Shown here in pieces: positions 17,700 through 26,256 of a DNA stretch of 64,000 nucleotides. Below the pieces are notes generated by a model. It had not been told where the DNA came from. It saw only the letters and a program-made list of their open reading frames with translations, and searched no databases. The position numbers were made by a program, and so were the translations under genes. Source of the stretch: Muribaculaceae bacterium (GTDB lineage: Bacteria > Bacillota > Clostridia > Lachnospirales > Lachnospiraceae); the NCBI GenBank assembly GCA_023666425.1, contig JAMPCA010000001.1, positions 70,216 through 134,215 of the forward strand, read 5' to 3'. Within the stretch, counting starts at the first letter, position 1; each line of letters begins with the position of its first letter.

Positions 17700-17918
17700 C
17701 TATCCAATGATATCTTTCAGTGCATCCAGACTTGCCACATGGGACGCCTCCTGATTCTCCTTCTGAATCTGGAGATATACCTCCTTGCGGTACACCGGCA
17801 CGTCCTTCGGCGCCTGAATACCGATCTTAATCTGATCGCCGCGGATCTCCAGCACGGTGATCTCGATATTGTTGTTGATAACTAAGGCTTCGCCTTTTTT
17901 TCTGGTTAATGCCAGCAT
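17700..17918 (-). CDS. csrA: Carbon storage regulator / translational repressor CsrA
   Basis: 72 residues starting MLALTRKKGEALVINNNIEI, then VLEIRGDQIKIGIQAPKDVP and VYRKEVY, the complete CsrA beta-strand core with its RNA-binding edges; the last 20 residues are a helical tail. As a dimer it binds GGA sites and blocks translation, with flagellin mRNA the likely chief target here. It lies 3 bp after fliW, whose product sequesters CsrA. Confidence 0.98.
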   Translation of the reverse strand: MLALTRKKGEALVINNNIEITVLEIRGDQIKIGIQAPKDVPVYRKEVYLQIQKENQEASHVASLDALKDIIG

Positions 17919-17921
17919 ATC

Positions 17922-18386
17922 TTACTCACCTGCCTTTTCTTTTTTCGCCTTGAGAACCTCATACACCTTATACTTGACCGGATAATCATCCTCCACAATA
18001 AGCTGCAGCGCCTTACAGTTATCCATATTGATAACGATCGGAGCTTTCAGATTGACAGAGAAATCCTCCACCTGCTTCGGCACGGTCACCGTGACCAGAA
18101 TGTAGGTGTTGTCAAGCGTCAGCTCGCCCAGCGGGGCAATGATCTCGTCATTGACATTCGGATTGTAGTCCTCCATCACTGCCTTTGGATCCATCACCGG
18201 AAACGCAACATCCGGATCGTCCATGGACTGCAGCCACATGATGGACGTGGTCTTGCGCCCTTTTTCCTCGTCAAAGATCAGGGCAAAATTATTCAGCTCC
18301 GGAAATCCGATCATTCCCTTATCCATATGGATAATCTTGTCGTCTGCAACCTCAATCTCACCAAAAATTCTTGTTTTTGCCTTCAT
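17922..18386 (-). CDS. fliW: Flagellar assembly factor FliW
   Basis: 154 residues with DKIIHMDKGMIGFPELNNFA, SMDDPDVAFPVMDP and NLKAPIVINMDNCKALQLIV, all FliW hallmarks. FliW binds either free flagellin or CsrA: when flagellin has been exported, FliW sequesters CsrA and flagellin translation resumes. The linkage flgL-fliW-csrA is the standard Firmicutes order. It starts 13 bp after flgL. Confidence 0.97.
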   Translation of the reverse strand: MKAKTRIFGEIEVADDKIIHMDKGMIGFPELNNFALIFDEEKGRKTTSIMWLQSMDDPDVAFPVMDPKAVMEDYNPNVNDEIIAPLGELTLDNTYILVTVTVPKQVEDFSVNLKAPIVINMDNCKALQLIVEDDYPVKYKVYEVLKAKKEKAGE

Positions 18387-18399
18387 GGCCGTTCTCTCC

Positions 18400-20256
18400 T
18401 TATAGGTAATTTAGTAACGTCTGCTCGCCTACCTTTGCCGCCGCCATAAGGCTGGCTGTATATGCGTTATAAGACGCATAGTAGTCAATGATAATATCCG
18501 AAATACAACGGTCTTCGTTATCCGACTGTAAGCCTTCCACCGTCATTTTCTGGTTCTCGATTCTCGTTTTCGTCAGATCCAGTCTCTTCTCTAAGCTTCC
18601 CACATTCGTAATGCCAATATTCACCTTTTCCAGATAATTGTCAAAATTCGTGATATACTGGCTGTAAGTCCGGCGGAGATCGTTGTCCGCATAATCCGCC
18701 TCCTTCTTTGCCGCTGCGAGATAACCTTCCAGCACCTTCTGATCCTCCGGGCTGGCAAACTGGTCGCGCTTCATCATCTCTTCAATCCGGTCTACCTTAT
18801 CGTGCGCCGCAATCGCTTTATTTACAATATCAATCATCTCATCCACGTCCCTTGCGATACTGGTATCAAACACCTCGCTCGCCTGCGTGTTTGCCGGAAT
18901 CGTAATTCCGTTTGAGATGGTGAAGTTAATCTGCTGGTTCTCTTTCACATAGGTAACTTTTTCCGCGAGATCCGGTGAGCTCATTCTGCAGTCGTAGTAA
19001 TACTCCGGCCTCTCTTCTCCCTCGTCAAAGCCCGTCTTCGTATAGGTCACATCAACGGTAGCCTTATTCTGGGTAATTGTATGCGCGATGTCTTTACCGA
19101 AAACAAATTCCCCGGTAGAGCGAATATAGATAATCTCATTATCGCCAAGAGCCATGGGATCGTCCGCTGTATCCGCGCACCATTCCTCCTCGTTCTCATA
19201 GACCTTAATGTCTCCTTCGGCAGCATCCGCAGCCGCCACCATTTTCAGCTCTGTTGTAACATTCGAGCCCTTCGGCAGCGTGTTCGTCCCGGCCGGAAGC
19301 GTGGTAACGGTTCCATCCTCCTGTGTAACGGTACTTCCGGCAGGCAGCACGGTCGTAACACCGCCCGGCAAAGCCGCATAGGTTCCGGCCGGAAGCACTC
19401 CCGTGGAACCATCGGCATAGGTAATTGACGCAGCGTCCGCAAGCACTAAGGTACTATTATCTGTTACCTCAAATTCTGTTCCCCCGGATATATGAACCGT
19501 TGCGCCCTCCGGTATTGCAGAGGTGTATCCTTCCGGCAGCACATAGACCTGTTCATCTGCAACAGACGACGTGCCGTAAGTAAAAGAAAAAGAATACTCT
19601 GCCTGATTGCCAAGCTTATCGGTAGAATCCAGTGCATCCGTCTCGCCATATGCCAGACGCAGCCTGCTGTATGTCTGCGTGCCTATCTCCGTAGTGCAGG
19701 GGGTTCCTGCATCCGCGGGCACCTCGGCCTCCCCGTAATAATAGCGGTGGTCGTGCAGTTCTGTGTAGCTGAAAGACTGGTCAATGGCATAGGTAATGTC
19801 CTGCCTGTCTTCCATAAAGGTAAGCTGGGAGCCTGTGCGGTATCCGGTGAACACTGTCCGCCCCGCATAGTCCGCATTCCCCTCTGTATACACCTGGTCA
19901 GCCAGAGCCGACAAGGATTTTAATATGGTCTGTCTGTCATCCGCCGTGAGCGTGTCGGTAGAACCGTTGACACACTGGGTACGAATGTCAGTCAGAATAC
20001 TCTTCATATTTGTGAGCGCAGTCTCGGTCACATCCAGCCAGGCATTCACCTCGGCAATATTGTGGTCGAGATACTGTTCGATATGGCTCATGTTCGTCTG
20101 CATACGAAGCGCACGAATCGCGATGACCGGATTTTCAGAAGCCTTGGAAATCTTCTTCTGCGTCGTCATCTGCGTATTGTATTTATCCACGAGCACCTTG
20201 TTGGAATTGATGTTCGTCTTGGCGTTCGCAGTAATCATATTGTTGGTAACTCGCAT
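18400..20256 (-). CDS. flgL: Hook-filament junction protein FlgL, enlarged
   Basis: 618 residues, about twice the common FlgL length. The N-terminus MRVTNNMITANAKTNINSNK and C-terminus IIIDYYASYNAYTASLMAAA are the helical parts that join hook and filament. The extra length is an insertion; residues about 245-345 contain repeated beta-strand units with the pattern LPAG or LPEG (GVLPAGTYAALPGG, TVLPAGSTVTQEDG, TTLPAGTNTLPKG). A weaker version of this pattern occurs in the upstream FlgK. The insert is likely exposed at the junction. The gene sits 105 bp after flgK. Confidence 0.95.
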   Translation of the reverse strand: MRVTNNMITANAKTNINSNKVLVDKYNTQMTTQKKISKASENPVIAIRALRMQTNMSHIEQYLDHNIAEVNAWLDVTETALTNMKSILTDIRTQCVNGSTDTLTADDRQTILKSLSALADQVYTEGNADYAGRTVFTGYRTGSQLTFMEDRQDITYAIDQSFSYTELHDHRYYYGEAEVPADAGTPCTTEIGTQTYSRLRLAYGETDALDSTDKLGNQAEYSFSFTYGTSSVADEQVYVLPEGYTSAIPEGATVHISGGTEFEVTDNSTLVLADAASITYADGSTGVLPAGTYAALPGGVTTVLPAGSTVTQEDGTVTTLPAGTNTLPKGSNVTTELKMVAAADAAEGDIKVYENEEEWCADTADDPMALGDNEIIYIRSTGEFVFGKDIAHTITQNKATVDVTYTKTGFDEGEERPEYYYDCRMSSPDLAEKVTYVKENQQINFTISNGITIPANTQASEVFDTSIARDVDEMIDIVNKAIAAHDKVDRIEEMMKRDQFASPEDQKVLEGYLAAAKKEADYADNDLRRTYSQYITNFDNYLEKVNIGITNVGSLEKRLDLTKTRIENQKMTVEGLQSDNEDRCISDIIIDYYASYNAYTASLMAAAKVGEQTLLNYL

Positions 20257-20361
20257 ATGTATTCCCCCTGGTCTGATTCTAATTTTACGGGTTCTACATC
20301 CTTGTACTGAATTCCCGACATCTTATATATCGAACAGTTCCTTATAAAACATTACCCCGTT

Positions 20362-22251
20362 TTAGGTCACTCCGGTCTGGTTGATCAGTCTGTCGTATAG
20401 CTCCGCCATCACGGAAATCATCTTCGAAGCGAGGTTATAGGCATTCTGGTATTTTATCAGGTTCGCGCCCTCCTCGTCCTCATCTACTCCGGACACAGAA
20501 GTCCGCTGGCTTATGATCGTAGTGCACAGATTCCCGTAATTCTTTGCCTGAATCTCCACTTTATTGACGTCTACCGTAACATCCGAGAGCAGCTTCTCCA
20601 AAAACTTCTCCGCCGAATCGCCGCGGAACATTTTGACGTCCTTCTGCAGGGTCATCAGCTCCTCCGCGATATCGTATTTATCCACATTTCCCTCGGATTC
20701 AATGTTTTTATTGATCTCTGTCGCCGTCGAAAAGTAGGAAGCGTCCTGCATGGAACGGTCGTTGACCTTCACAGTAGACGCGGTAATCTGATAATAGCTG
20801 TCCATCGAGGAGGTCAGCGTGTACTGGTACGGAAGATTATTCTCTTTATCCTCCAGCGCCTGCTTAACTGCATCATCATATTCATCAACGTCAAACACTA
20901 TGCCCGTCTTGGTCTCGCCCACAAAAAAGCTGCCCATGGGCTCGTCGTCCAGTGTGTTGCCCTTCTTCTCTATGTCGTTAAATGCCTGCGTAAAATTCCG
21001 CAGAAACTCGTTAATCTGTCCCTGATAATAGGGGATTCCCATCGCATCCACGCTGGTTCCACAGCTGATGGATTTCCCAATCAGGCCGTCGTTATTTCCC
21101 TCAAGCGCATCGCTTAGATGGTAAGTGATAGAGGTCAGGCCGTTCTCGTCTACTTCGGCCTCCCATGAATCGTAATTGTAGCGTATATTGCCAATCTTGA
21201 CCTGTCCCTTCTCGGGAACAGTCATGGCATTGACGTCCTTCATGGAAAGGTTCTCCATCTTAATGTAGCCCTTGCCCGTATCCGCGTCATTGTCCATCTC
21301 GGAAACATAGCCCTTCATGTTTTCATTATTATTGCCGTCCCGCACCAAAAAGAGCGCGTTCAGGCTGCCCGCGCCAGCCATGGAAGCGAAATCCATCTGT
21401 GTGTCGCTCCAGACTACGGAATACAGGCCGTCCACATCCATCTGGTTCTGCTTATACTCGGAGGATACACAGTCCAGGGTGCGGTAGTCATTGCCGTCCA
21501 CCAGCATCTGGCCATTGATGACCACGCGGTAATTTGTTCCACCAAGATTTTCTCCATAGGTATTTTTGACCTCATACTCCTGCGTCTCCACGCTCACAAG
21601 GCCGGAGAGCTCATCCACAAGAAGCGCCCTCTGGTCGCGAAGCTCGTTCGCAAAGCCCCCGCGCACCTCGATCATATTGATCTGGCGGTTCAAAAGCGCG
21701 ATTTTCTCGGAGATGGAATTGATATTGCTCACGCTGCTGCGGATCTCCTCGTTACAGTCCTCCTGCATATCCTCCAGATCCTTATTCAGGGCATTAAAAT
21801 AAGTACACAGTGACTGTGCCTGATGAATGAACTGCTTGCGGACAGTCTCATCCCCGCCGTTTGTCTTTAGCGTGTCCATGGCATTGAACATCGTTGCAAA
21901 AATCGTGCTAAAGCCCTGCGCAGAGTTCTGGTCGTCCTTAAAAATCGTCTGCACCTGATCCAGATAATAGAGCTTCTGTTCAAAAAGCCCTCTGCTGGCG
22001 TTGTTCTGCCAGTATTTTGTATCGTAATACAGATTGCGCTCCTGCGTGATCCTGACTGCAGCCACACCGGTTCCAACGCTTCCGTAACGGCTGTATACCC
22101 GGATTGGCTCTGTAGACTCCAGAGTGGTGGTCTGTCTGGTATAGCCGGGCGTCTGCACATTCGACACATTGTTTGCAATTGTATTGATGGACGCCTGAAA
22201 CGCTGTCAGCCCACTCGCCGCAATATTGAGTCCAAAAAATGTGGATGGCAT
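20362..22251 (-). CDS. flgK: Hook-associated protein FlgK, second copy
   Basis: Start at the ATG at 22251 (MPSTFFGLNIAASGLTAF), with AGGAGG 7 bases upstream. About 629 residues. N-terminal ASINTIANNVSNVQTPGYTR is the rod/hook-family signature and the C-terminus NAYNLASKMISVMAELYDRL forms the D0 helix pair. It differs from the neighbouring FlgK at 22268-24064 in both termini and length, so the two are old paralogs and not a recent duplication. Which one sits next to the hook is unknown. The start lies 16 bp after the stop of the first copy. Confidence 0.93.
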   Translation of the reverse strand: MPSTFFGLNIAASGLTAFQASINTIANNVSNVQTPGYTRQTTTLESTEPIRVYSRYGSVGTGVAAVRITQERNLYYDTKYWQNNASRGLFEQKLYYLDQVQTIFKDDQNSAQGFSTIFATMFNAMDTLKTNGGDETVRKQFIHQAQSLCTYFNALNKDLEDMQEDCNEEIRSSVSNINSISEKIALLNRQINMIEVRGGFANELRDQRALLVDELSGLVSVETQEYEVKNTYGENLGGTNYRVVINGQMLVDGNDYRTLDCVSSEYKQNQMDVDGLYSVVWSDTQMDFASMAGAGSLNALFLVRDGNNNENMKGYVSEMDNDADTGKGYIKMENLSMKDVNAMTVPEKGQVKIGNIRYNYDSWEAEVDENGLTSITYHLSDALEGNNDGLIGKSISCGTSVDAMGIPYYQGQINEFLRNFTQAFNDIEKKGNTLDDEPMGSFFVGETKTGIVFDVDEYDDAVKQALEDKENNLPYQYTLTSSMDSYYQITASTVKVNDRSMQDASYFSTATEINKNIESEGNVDKYDIAEELMTLQKDVKMFRGDSAEKFLEKLLSDVTVDVNKVEIQAKNYGNLCTTIISQRTSVSGVDEDEEGANLIKYQNAYNLASKMISVMAELYDRLINQTGVT

Positions 22252-22267
22252 ATACAAACCTCCTTCT

Positions 22268-24064
22268 CTAAATCAGTCCGGTCACGATCAGCTCTGTCAT
22301 CTGGCTGATGACCGTCATAAACCGGCTGGCCGCATTGTAGGCCGACTGGTATTTAATCATCTGGGTCAGCTCCTCGTCAGAGGATACGCCCGTGACCATC
22401 TGCCGTTTATTGTCATAGGAGGCAACCGACGCCTCCATCGTTTCCATCACGGATTTGTAAGTGTTGCCCTCTACACCCAGCTCTGATAATACGCGGTCGT
22501 AGAAGTTTTCGAAGTTGCACGGCTTTTTGTCGTAAGGATTCAGATGCATCCCCTGATTCTCCCAGGCCGCTGATATCTTGTTTCCAAGATCGTGGTCTAC
22601 CGTCTCGAAAACGCCGTCGTTCTTGTATGCGGGCATCAGTGTAATCTGCTTTTCCAGCTCCTCATTGATGTGTACACTGCCGATATTGTAGCAGATGCCA
22701 GCCTTGTTGGCATCTTCCTCATTATATATATAGTAGGTTTTGCCATCGTCACCCGTCACCTCCGTGTAGCGCTCACAGTCGGAACGGACAAACAGCTCCC
22801 GGGGCGGCAGCTCGCCGTCCACGCCCACCGGACTGTTTTCCTCGTCCAGGATTTTCAGTGAACCCGCCTGTATCGTGGATCCCGCTGGTATCGTCTCTCC
22901 TGCGGCAATCACTGTACCGTCTGTCAGTGTCACATCTGCGGTCAAAACTGTATCATTCTGTAATGTCAGTTCAGAATCCAGCGTGGTATTCGGGCAGAAG
23001 AGGTCGTTCATCTCCTTCACAATGCTGCTAAACAGCGCATCAATCTGCGCCTCGACCTTCATAAGTGTACAAAACTCAATCTTGTCATAAGCTTCTTCGG
23101 TGGCCAGATCCCCGGCTCTTCCGTATCCGTCACCGCGAACCATCATCTTGGACTTGATCCCGCCGATATCAGAGCTGGTCTCTGCGTCAAAGCCTCCGGT
23201 CATCCGAAACACATCTACATAGATCGGATTCTTGGGGTCTGTGAGGTTGGAAAGCTGCGGCCAGTAAGGGGTAACAAAGCCCGTGCCGTCGTCCTTCAGT
23301 GTCTCCATCGTATAGCAGCGGTGCTCGTCGATAAAGCGAACACCCTCCAGATCCACGAAGACAAAGCCATACGCGTCCTCCGTGACGTCGATATTGGCGT
23401 ATGCGCTCAGCTTATCCAGAATGTAATCTCTCTCGTCCCTGAGCGTCATAGCTGTCTCAACGCCGCCCGCCTCTACCTTCTGAATCTCCAGATTCAGCTC
23501 ATAGATGCGCTCTCCCATCTCATTAACTGTATCTATATCGTCTTGAATTTGTTCGTTTATATTGGATTGATAGCTCTGAAGATTCGTATACAGATCCTGG
23601 CTCCGCTTCACCAGAAGCTCCGCTTTCTGCAGCACAAGATTCTGGGTAACCGAGTCTGACGGATTCGTGGCGAGCATCTGGTACGCGCTCCAGAGATCCT
23701 TTACGCTCTCTTTAAATTCCTCGCCGTCCAGCTCCTGCAGCAGATCCTCCACATAATCGGCGGTCTCGTAACGAACGGAATAGAACTCCCTGCGCCCGTT
23801 TTCCTGCCTGTAGACTTTATCTAAGAATATATCTCTTGCATGAACAACATCGCCAATGGATACTCCCAGCCCTGCCTGCTGGAGGTTCACATTGGCGCAG
23901 CTCAATCTTAATCTATTGTAATCCATATCAGCGAACCGTACCTGTTGCCGAACATACCCGGCAGTGTCCACATTGGACATGTTGTTCGCTGTCGTATTCA
24001 GTGCCGTCTGAGCATTCCTGAGTCCTGACGCACCGATAAACAAACTTCCAAATCCGTTGGCCAT
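22268..24064 (-). CDS. flgK: Hook-associated protein FlgK, first copy
   Basis: 598 residues: N-terminus MANGFGSLFIGASGLRNAQT then TTANNMSNVDTAGYVRQQV, C-terminus MIKYQSAYNAASRFMTVISQ, all FlgK-like. The middle carries a short insert near residues 365-405 with TVLTADVTLTDGTVI and GETIPAGSTIQAGS, related in style to the LPAG repeats of FlgL. Together with the second copy it suggests a heteromeric or two-layer hook-filament junction. Preceded by flgN with a 45-bp gap and a clear GGAG ribosome site. Confidence 0.95.
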   Translation of the reverse strand: MANGFGSLFIGASGLRNAQTALNTTANNMSNVDTAGYVRQQVRFADMDYNRLRLSCANVNLQQAGLGVSIGDVVHARDIFLDKVYRQENGRREFYSVRYETADYVEDLLQELDGEEFKESVKDLWSAYQMLATNPSDSVTQNLVLQKAELLVKRSQDLYTNLQSYQSNINEQIQDDIDTVNEMGERIYELNLEIQKVEAGGVETAMTLRDERDYILDKLSAYANIDVTEDAYGFVFVDLEGVRFIDEHRCYTMETLKDDGTGFVTPYWPQLSNLTDPKNPIYVDVFRMTGGFDAETSSDIGGIKSKMMVRGDGYGRAGDLATEEAYDKIEFCTLMKVEAQIDALFSSIVKEMNDLFCPNTTLDSELTLQNDTVLTADVTLTDGTVIAAGETIPAGSTIQAGSLKILDEENSPVGVDGELPPRELFVRSDCERYTEVTGDDGKTYYIYNEEDANKAGICYNIGSVHINEELEKQITLMPAYKNDGVFETVDHDLGNKISAAWENQGMHLNPYDKKPCNFENFYDRVLSELGVEGNTYKSVMETMEASVASYDNKRQMVTGVSSDEELTQMIKYQSAYNAASRFMTVISQMTELIVTGLI

Positions 24065-24109
24065 TCCCTTTTTCCTCCCTTATGGCAACCACACCACAGA
24101 TGGCGTATA

Positions 24110-24622
24110 TTATGACGTAACATCGAAGCCACTACCACCCAACAGAGCGCCGGTATTGCAAGCGCTGCTGTCATAGTTGGCAGTCTCAGGGGCCTGGCGC
24201 AAACTCTTGAATAAAGTGAGATCGAATTCATTTAATTCGATTGCCTGCTGGATAAGAAGGATATTCTCATCGTTGAGGCGTTTCAGCTCTCCCGCGGCCG
24301 CAATCAGACGATCCCTCGCTTCGGTCAGCTTTTGCTGTGCTTCCGGCTGGGAATCAAGGCTTTCAATGAGCCGGGTCACGGTCATTGTCTCCTGATTCAT
24401 GCCGAGAACCATCGCAACATCGTGCAATGTCTGAAGCTGCCGGTTGCTCAGGCTCATCAAATCATCGCTGGTAAGCTGCTCCTGCGCTGTAAGCTTTTCC
24501 AAAGCTGTAACATCTGCTGCAATCAACGCCTCGCGCTTTTCCTCGCCGCATACGATCAGCTTCTGATACATCTTTTCTTCCGCTTCGAGCACATTCACAA
24601 GCTCATCGACTAAACTGGCCAC
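24110..24622 (-). CDS. flgN: Flagellar export chaperone FlgN
   Basis: 170 residues, helical. MASLVDELVNVLEAEEKMYQ and ELTAQEQLTSDDLMSLSNRQ-like helices, with the end disordered (SSACNTGALLGG). FlgN holds FlgK and FlgL in the cytoplasm before export; the order flgM-flgN-flgK supports this call more than any single motif. It starts 41 bp after flgM. Confidence 0.85.
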   Translation of the reverse strand: MASLVDELVNVLEAEEKMYQKLIVCGEEKREALIAADVTALEKLTAQEQLTSDDLMSLSNRQLQTLHDVAMVLGMNQETMTVTRLIESLDSQPEAQQKLTEARDRLIAAAGELKRLNDENILLIQQAIELNEFDLTLFKSLRQAPETANYDSSACNTGALLGGSGFDVTS

Positions 24623-24663
24623 TACTGACTCCTCACTTCATGCAATGCTTTTACAAGCATTCT

Positions 24664-24945
24664 CTACACAATACTTCTATTGTATCTCTCCAGTAATTTG
24701 CTGGCAAAAGCTCCCGCATCCACCGAGTATGTCCCGGAGTCGATCTTAGACTTGAGCTGGGATACTTTGTCCGCCCTGATGTCAGAAGCTTGCGATACTG
24801 CAGCCTTTGCGACCTGATAATCGCGCCCTGTCTGTGAAATGGACAACTGGTCGCTAAGTCCGCTTGTGCTCTGTGGCTTTGCGGTCATGGCGGAATTCTG
24901 TGTCCCATAAACCTGTGCGATCTGGTTATATGCTTCTATACGCAT
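24664..24945 (-). CDS. flgM: Anti-sigma-28 factor FlgM
   Basis: 93 residues. MRIEAYNQIAQVYGTQ is a common clostridial FlgM start; the C-terminal half ADKVSQLKSKIDSGTYSVD and AGAFASKLLERY is the sigma-28 binding region. FlgM holds sigma-D inactive until the hook is complete and FlgM is exported. It is first in the long operon flgM-flgN-flgK-flgK-flgL-fliW-csrA and is itself behind a sigma-D promoter, giving feedback. Confidence 0.95.
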   Translation of the reverse strand: MRIEAYNQIAQVYGTQNSAMTAKPQSTSGLSDQLSISQTGRDYQVAKAAVSQASDIRADKVSQLKSKIDSGTYSVDAGAFASKLLERYNRSIV

Positions 24946-24989
24946 AACAGCATCTCCTTTCTTCCTTGAAAATAAGCTTTCTACATTCT

Positions 24990-25016
24990 TTATCGGATAT
25001 TCCTGACCAGACTTTA
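24990..25016 (-). promoter_or_regulatory. Sigma-D promoter of the flgM operon
   Basis: Minus-strand -35 TAAAGTCT (25009-25016), 11-bp spacer, -10 TCCGATAA (24990-24997). Near-perfect sigma-28 consensus about 45 bp upstream of the flgM start. Confidence 0.87.
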
Positions 25017-25180
25017 GGAAAATCCAAAAATTTTGTATTTTACTTATTTTTATCTCTTATATTATGTCCTTGTTGTATTTTATATCGTCTTTTGCAAAAA
25101 TTACTTTACCAGATTTTTTAAATTTTTCAAAAAATCTGCAGATTTTCCATGCCAATTCCATGCCACCTGGCAGAAAAGCC

Positions 25181-25210
25181 TTGACAACAGCGACTTTCAT
25201 GGCTTATACT
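25181..25210 (+). promoter_or_regulatory. Housekeeping promoter of the SRP RNA
   Basis: TTGACA (25181-25186), 18-bp spacer, TATACT (25205-25210). Strong sigma-A type promoter whose expected start (about 25216) coincides with the 5' end of the SRP RNA closing stem. Confidence 0.85.
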
Positions 25211-25212
25211 TA

Positions 25213-25484
25213 AGTCTCCGGGCAGCCGGGGCGGCAGCGGTGCCTTGTACCAACAATCCGCTATAGTTGGGGTGATGTCTCGTGGAGGGTCTTTTCTGGT
25301 GGAGCCGACCTTTGTAAGCGGCGTTGACGTTTGGGTCTTACGCAATGGGAATCTGTGAACCGGGTCAGGGTAGGAATACAGCAGCCCTAAGCAGAAGCTC
25401 TCATGTGCCGTGAGGGTGCCTGAGGGGAGCTGGCTGCAGGGGTAACGTCTGTTGGAGAGATTCGAAATGGGGCGCCCGGATTAA
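25213..25484 (+). ncRNA. ffs: Signal recognition particle RNA, large bacterial type
   Basis: About 270 nt. The Alu part has GGCAGCGGTGCCTTGTACC and CAATCCGCTATAG as in Bacillus scRNA; then GGCGTTGACGTTTGGGTC, GTGAACCGGGTCAGGGT and ACAGCAGCCCTAAG form the conserved S-domain hairpin that binds Ffh, and CTCATGTGCCGTGAGGGTGCC follows in short form as the return strand. The 5' TCCGGGC (25217-25223) pairs with 3' GCCCGGA (25474-25480) to close the molecule. The apical loop reads GGTCAGGGTAGGAATACAGC, where many species have GGTCCGGAAGGAAGCAGC, a variation worth noting. Confidence 0.95.
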
Positions 25485-25515
25485 AATCTTCATCAAATAC
25501 CATCACAATCAGTTT

Positions 25516-25749
25516 CTATGCTGCTTTTGAATAATCAATAACAGCAATTTCCTGCATAAGCTGTTTTGCCATGTCTACAAGGGTCTCCACTTGTTTTGCC
25601 ACTTGATTGGAATAATACTTCTCACCACATTGCTCACATTCTTCACAAGGTACATTTTTAATAATTATGATACTGTTTTTATAGTTTACTACATGGGTTG
25701 TCAAAGATGGCACTGTAGTTTTGCATTTACAATACATACACATGGTCAA
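25516..25749 (-). CDS. YgiT-type zinc finger protein (antitoxin-like)
   Basis: 77 residues with two CxxC pairs: CMYCKCKTT near the N-terminus and CEECEQCGEKYYSNQVAKQV in the middle, the YgiT/MqsA N-terminal zinc-binding pattern. The tail is a short helix (LVDMAKQLMQEIAVIDY). Proteins of this size follow DUF4258 genes and are thought to be antitoxins lacking the DNA-binding half. It overlaps the upstream DUF4258 gene by 4 bp, so the two are coupled. It faces the SRP RNA gene tail-to-tail. Confidence 0.88.
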   Translation of the reverse strand: MTMCMYCKCKTTVPSLTTHVVNYKNSIIIIKNVPCEECEQCGEKYYSNQVAKQVETLVDMAKQLMQEIAVIDYSKAA

Positions 25750-26063
25750 TCCCCCTTTCTGGTTTTCAAATCTGCTTCAAACCTGTCCGTGTCTGGATAG
25801 TAAGCAGTTATTAAAAATATAGTATTGCCATCTGAGCCGACAACAATATGCAATACTTTATGCTTCTTTGTATGTCCGAAAATAAGACAGCTGGGATGGG
25901 GAAAGTCATCCGGATAATCTTCTATAATTTCGCCTTCTTCCAGACAGGATTCTACATCATCTATGCTTATATCCCTCTCCTGCATCCGCTCTAAACAGTG
26001 TTTTGCCCATTTGATGTTAGATTCAGACGCATGGTATATGACTTGTAGCTGTTTTATATCCAT
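25746..26063 (-). CDS. DUF4258 protein (RelE-like toxin candidate)
   Basis: About 105 residues starting MDIKQLQVIYHASESN (ATG at 26063; a GTG at 26069 is an alternative with GAGGGG closer upstream). HCLERMQERDISIDDVESCL, GEIIEDYP and GHTKKHKVLHIVVG are the DUF4258 hallmarks; the fold is expected to be RelE/BrnT-like. With the downstream YgiT protein it forms a two-gene toxin-antitoxin-like unit, toxin first. Activity is unproven; RNA cleavage is the family-level guess. Confidence 0.85.
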   Translation of the reverse strand: MDIKQLQVIYHASESNIKWAKHCLERMQERDISIDDVESCLEEGEIIEDYPDDFPHPSCLIFGHTKKHKVLHIVVGSDGNTIFLITAYYPDTDRFEADLKTRKGD

Positions 26064-26174
26064 AACCACATTTCCCCTCTTCTGTTTCTGTAATAGTATA
26101 CACTATTTTTTTATAAATGGAAATGGATATTGATACATTTGAATCAATTAAAAATGCACGCAATCCGGTAAAAT

Positions 26175-26207
26175 AAAAGACGGCAGGGGGTAAATCCCTG
26201 CTGCCGC
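26175..26207 (-). terminator. Terminator after reverse rubrerythrin
   Basis: Minus strand GGCAGCAGGG-ATTTAC-CCCCTGCC forms a GC-rich hairpin with a small bulge, followed by GTCTTTTATTTT. It lies 50 bp after the rubrerythrin stop. Confidence 0.75.
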
Positions 26208-26256
26208 CTTACATATCACTTTTAATCCATTTCTATTTTAAAGTCATTCGTTCTGC

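Noticed and set aside
25201-25345. Open frame antisense to the SRP RNA
   Set aside because: The region is a structured RNA with its own promoter and closing stem; the frame has no family match or ribosome site.
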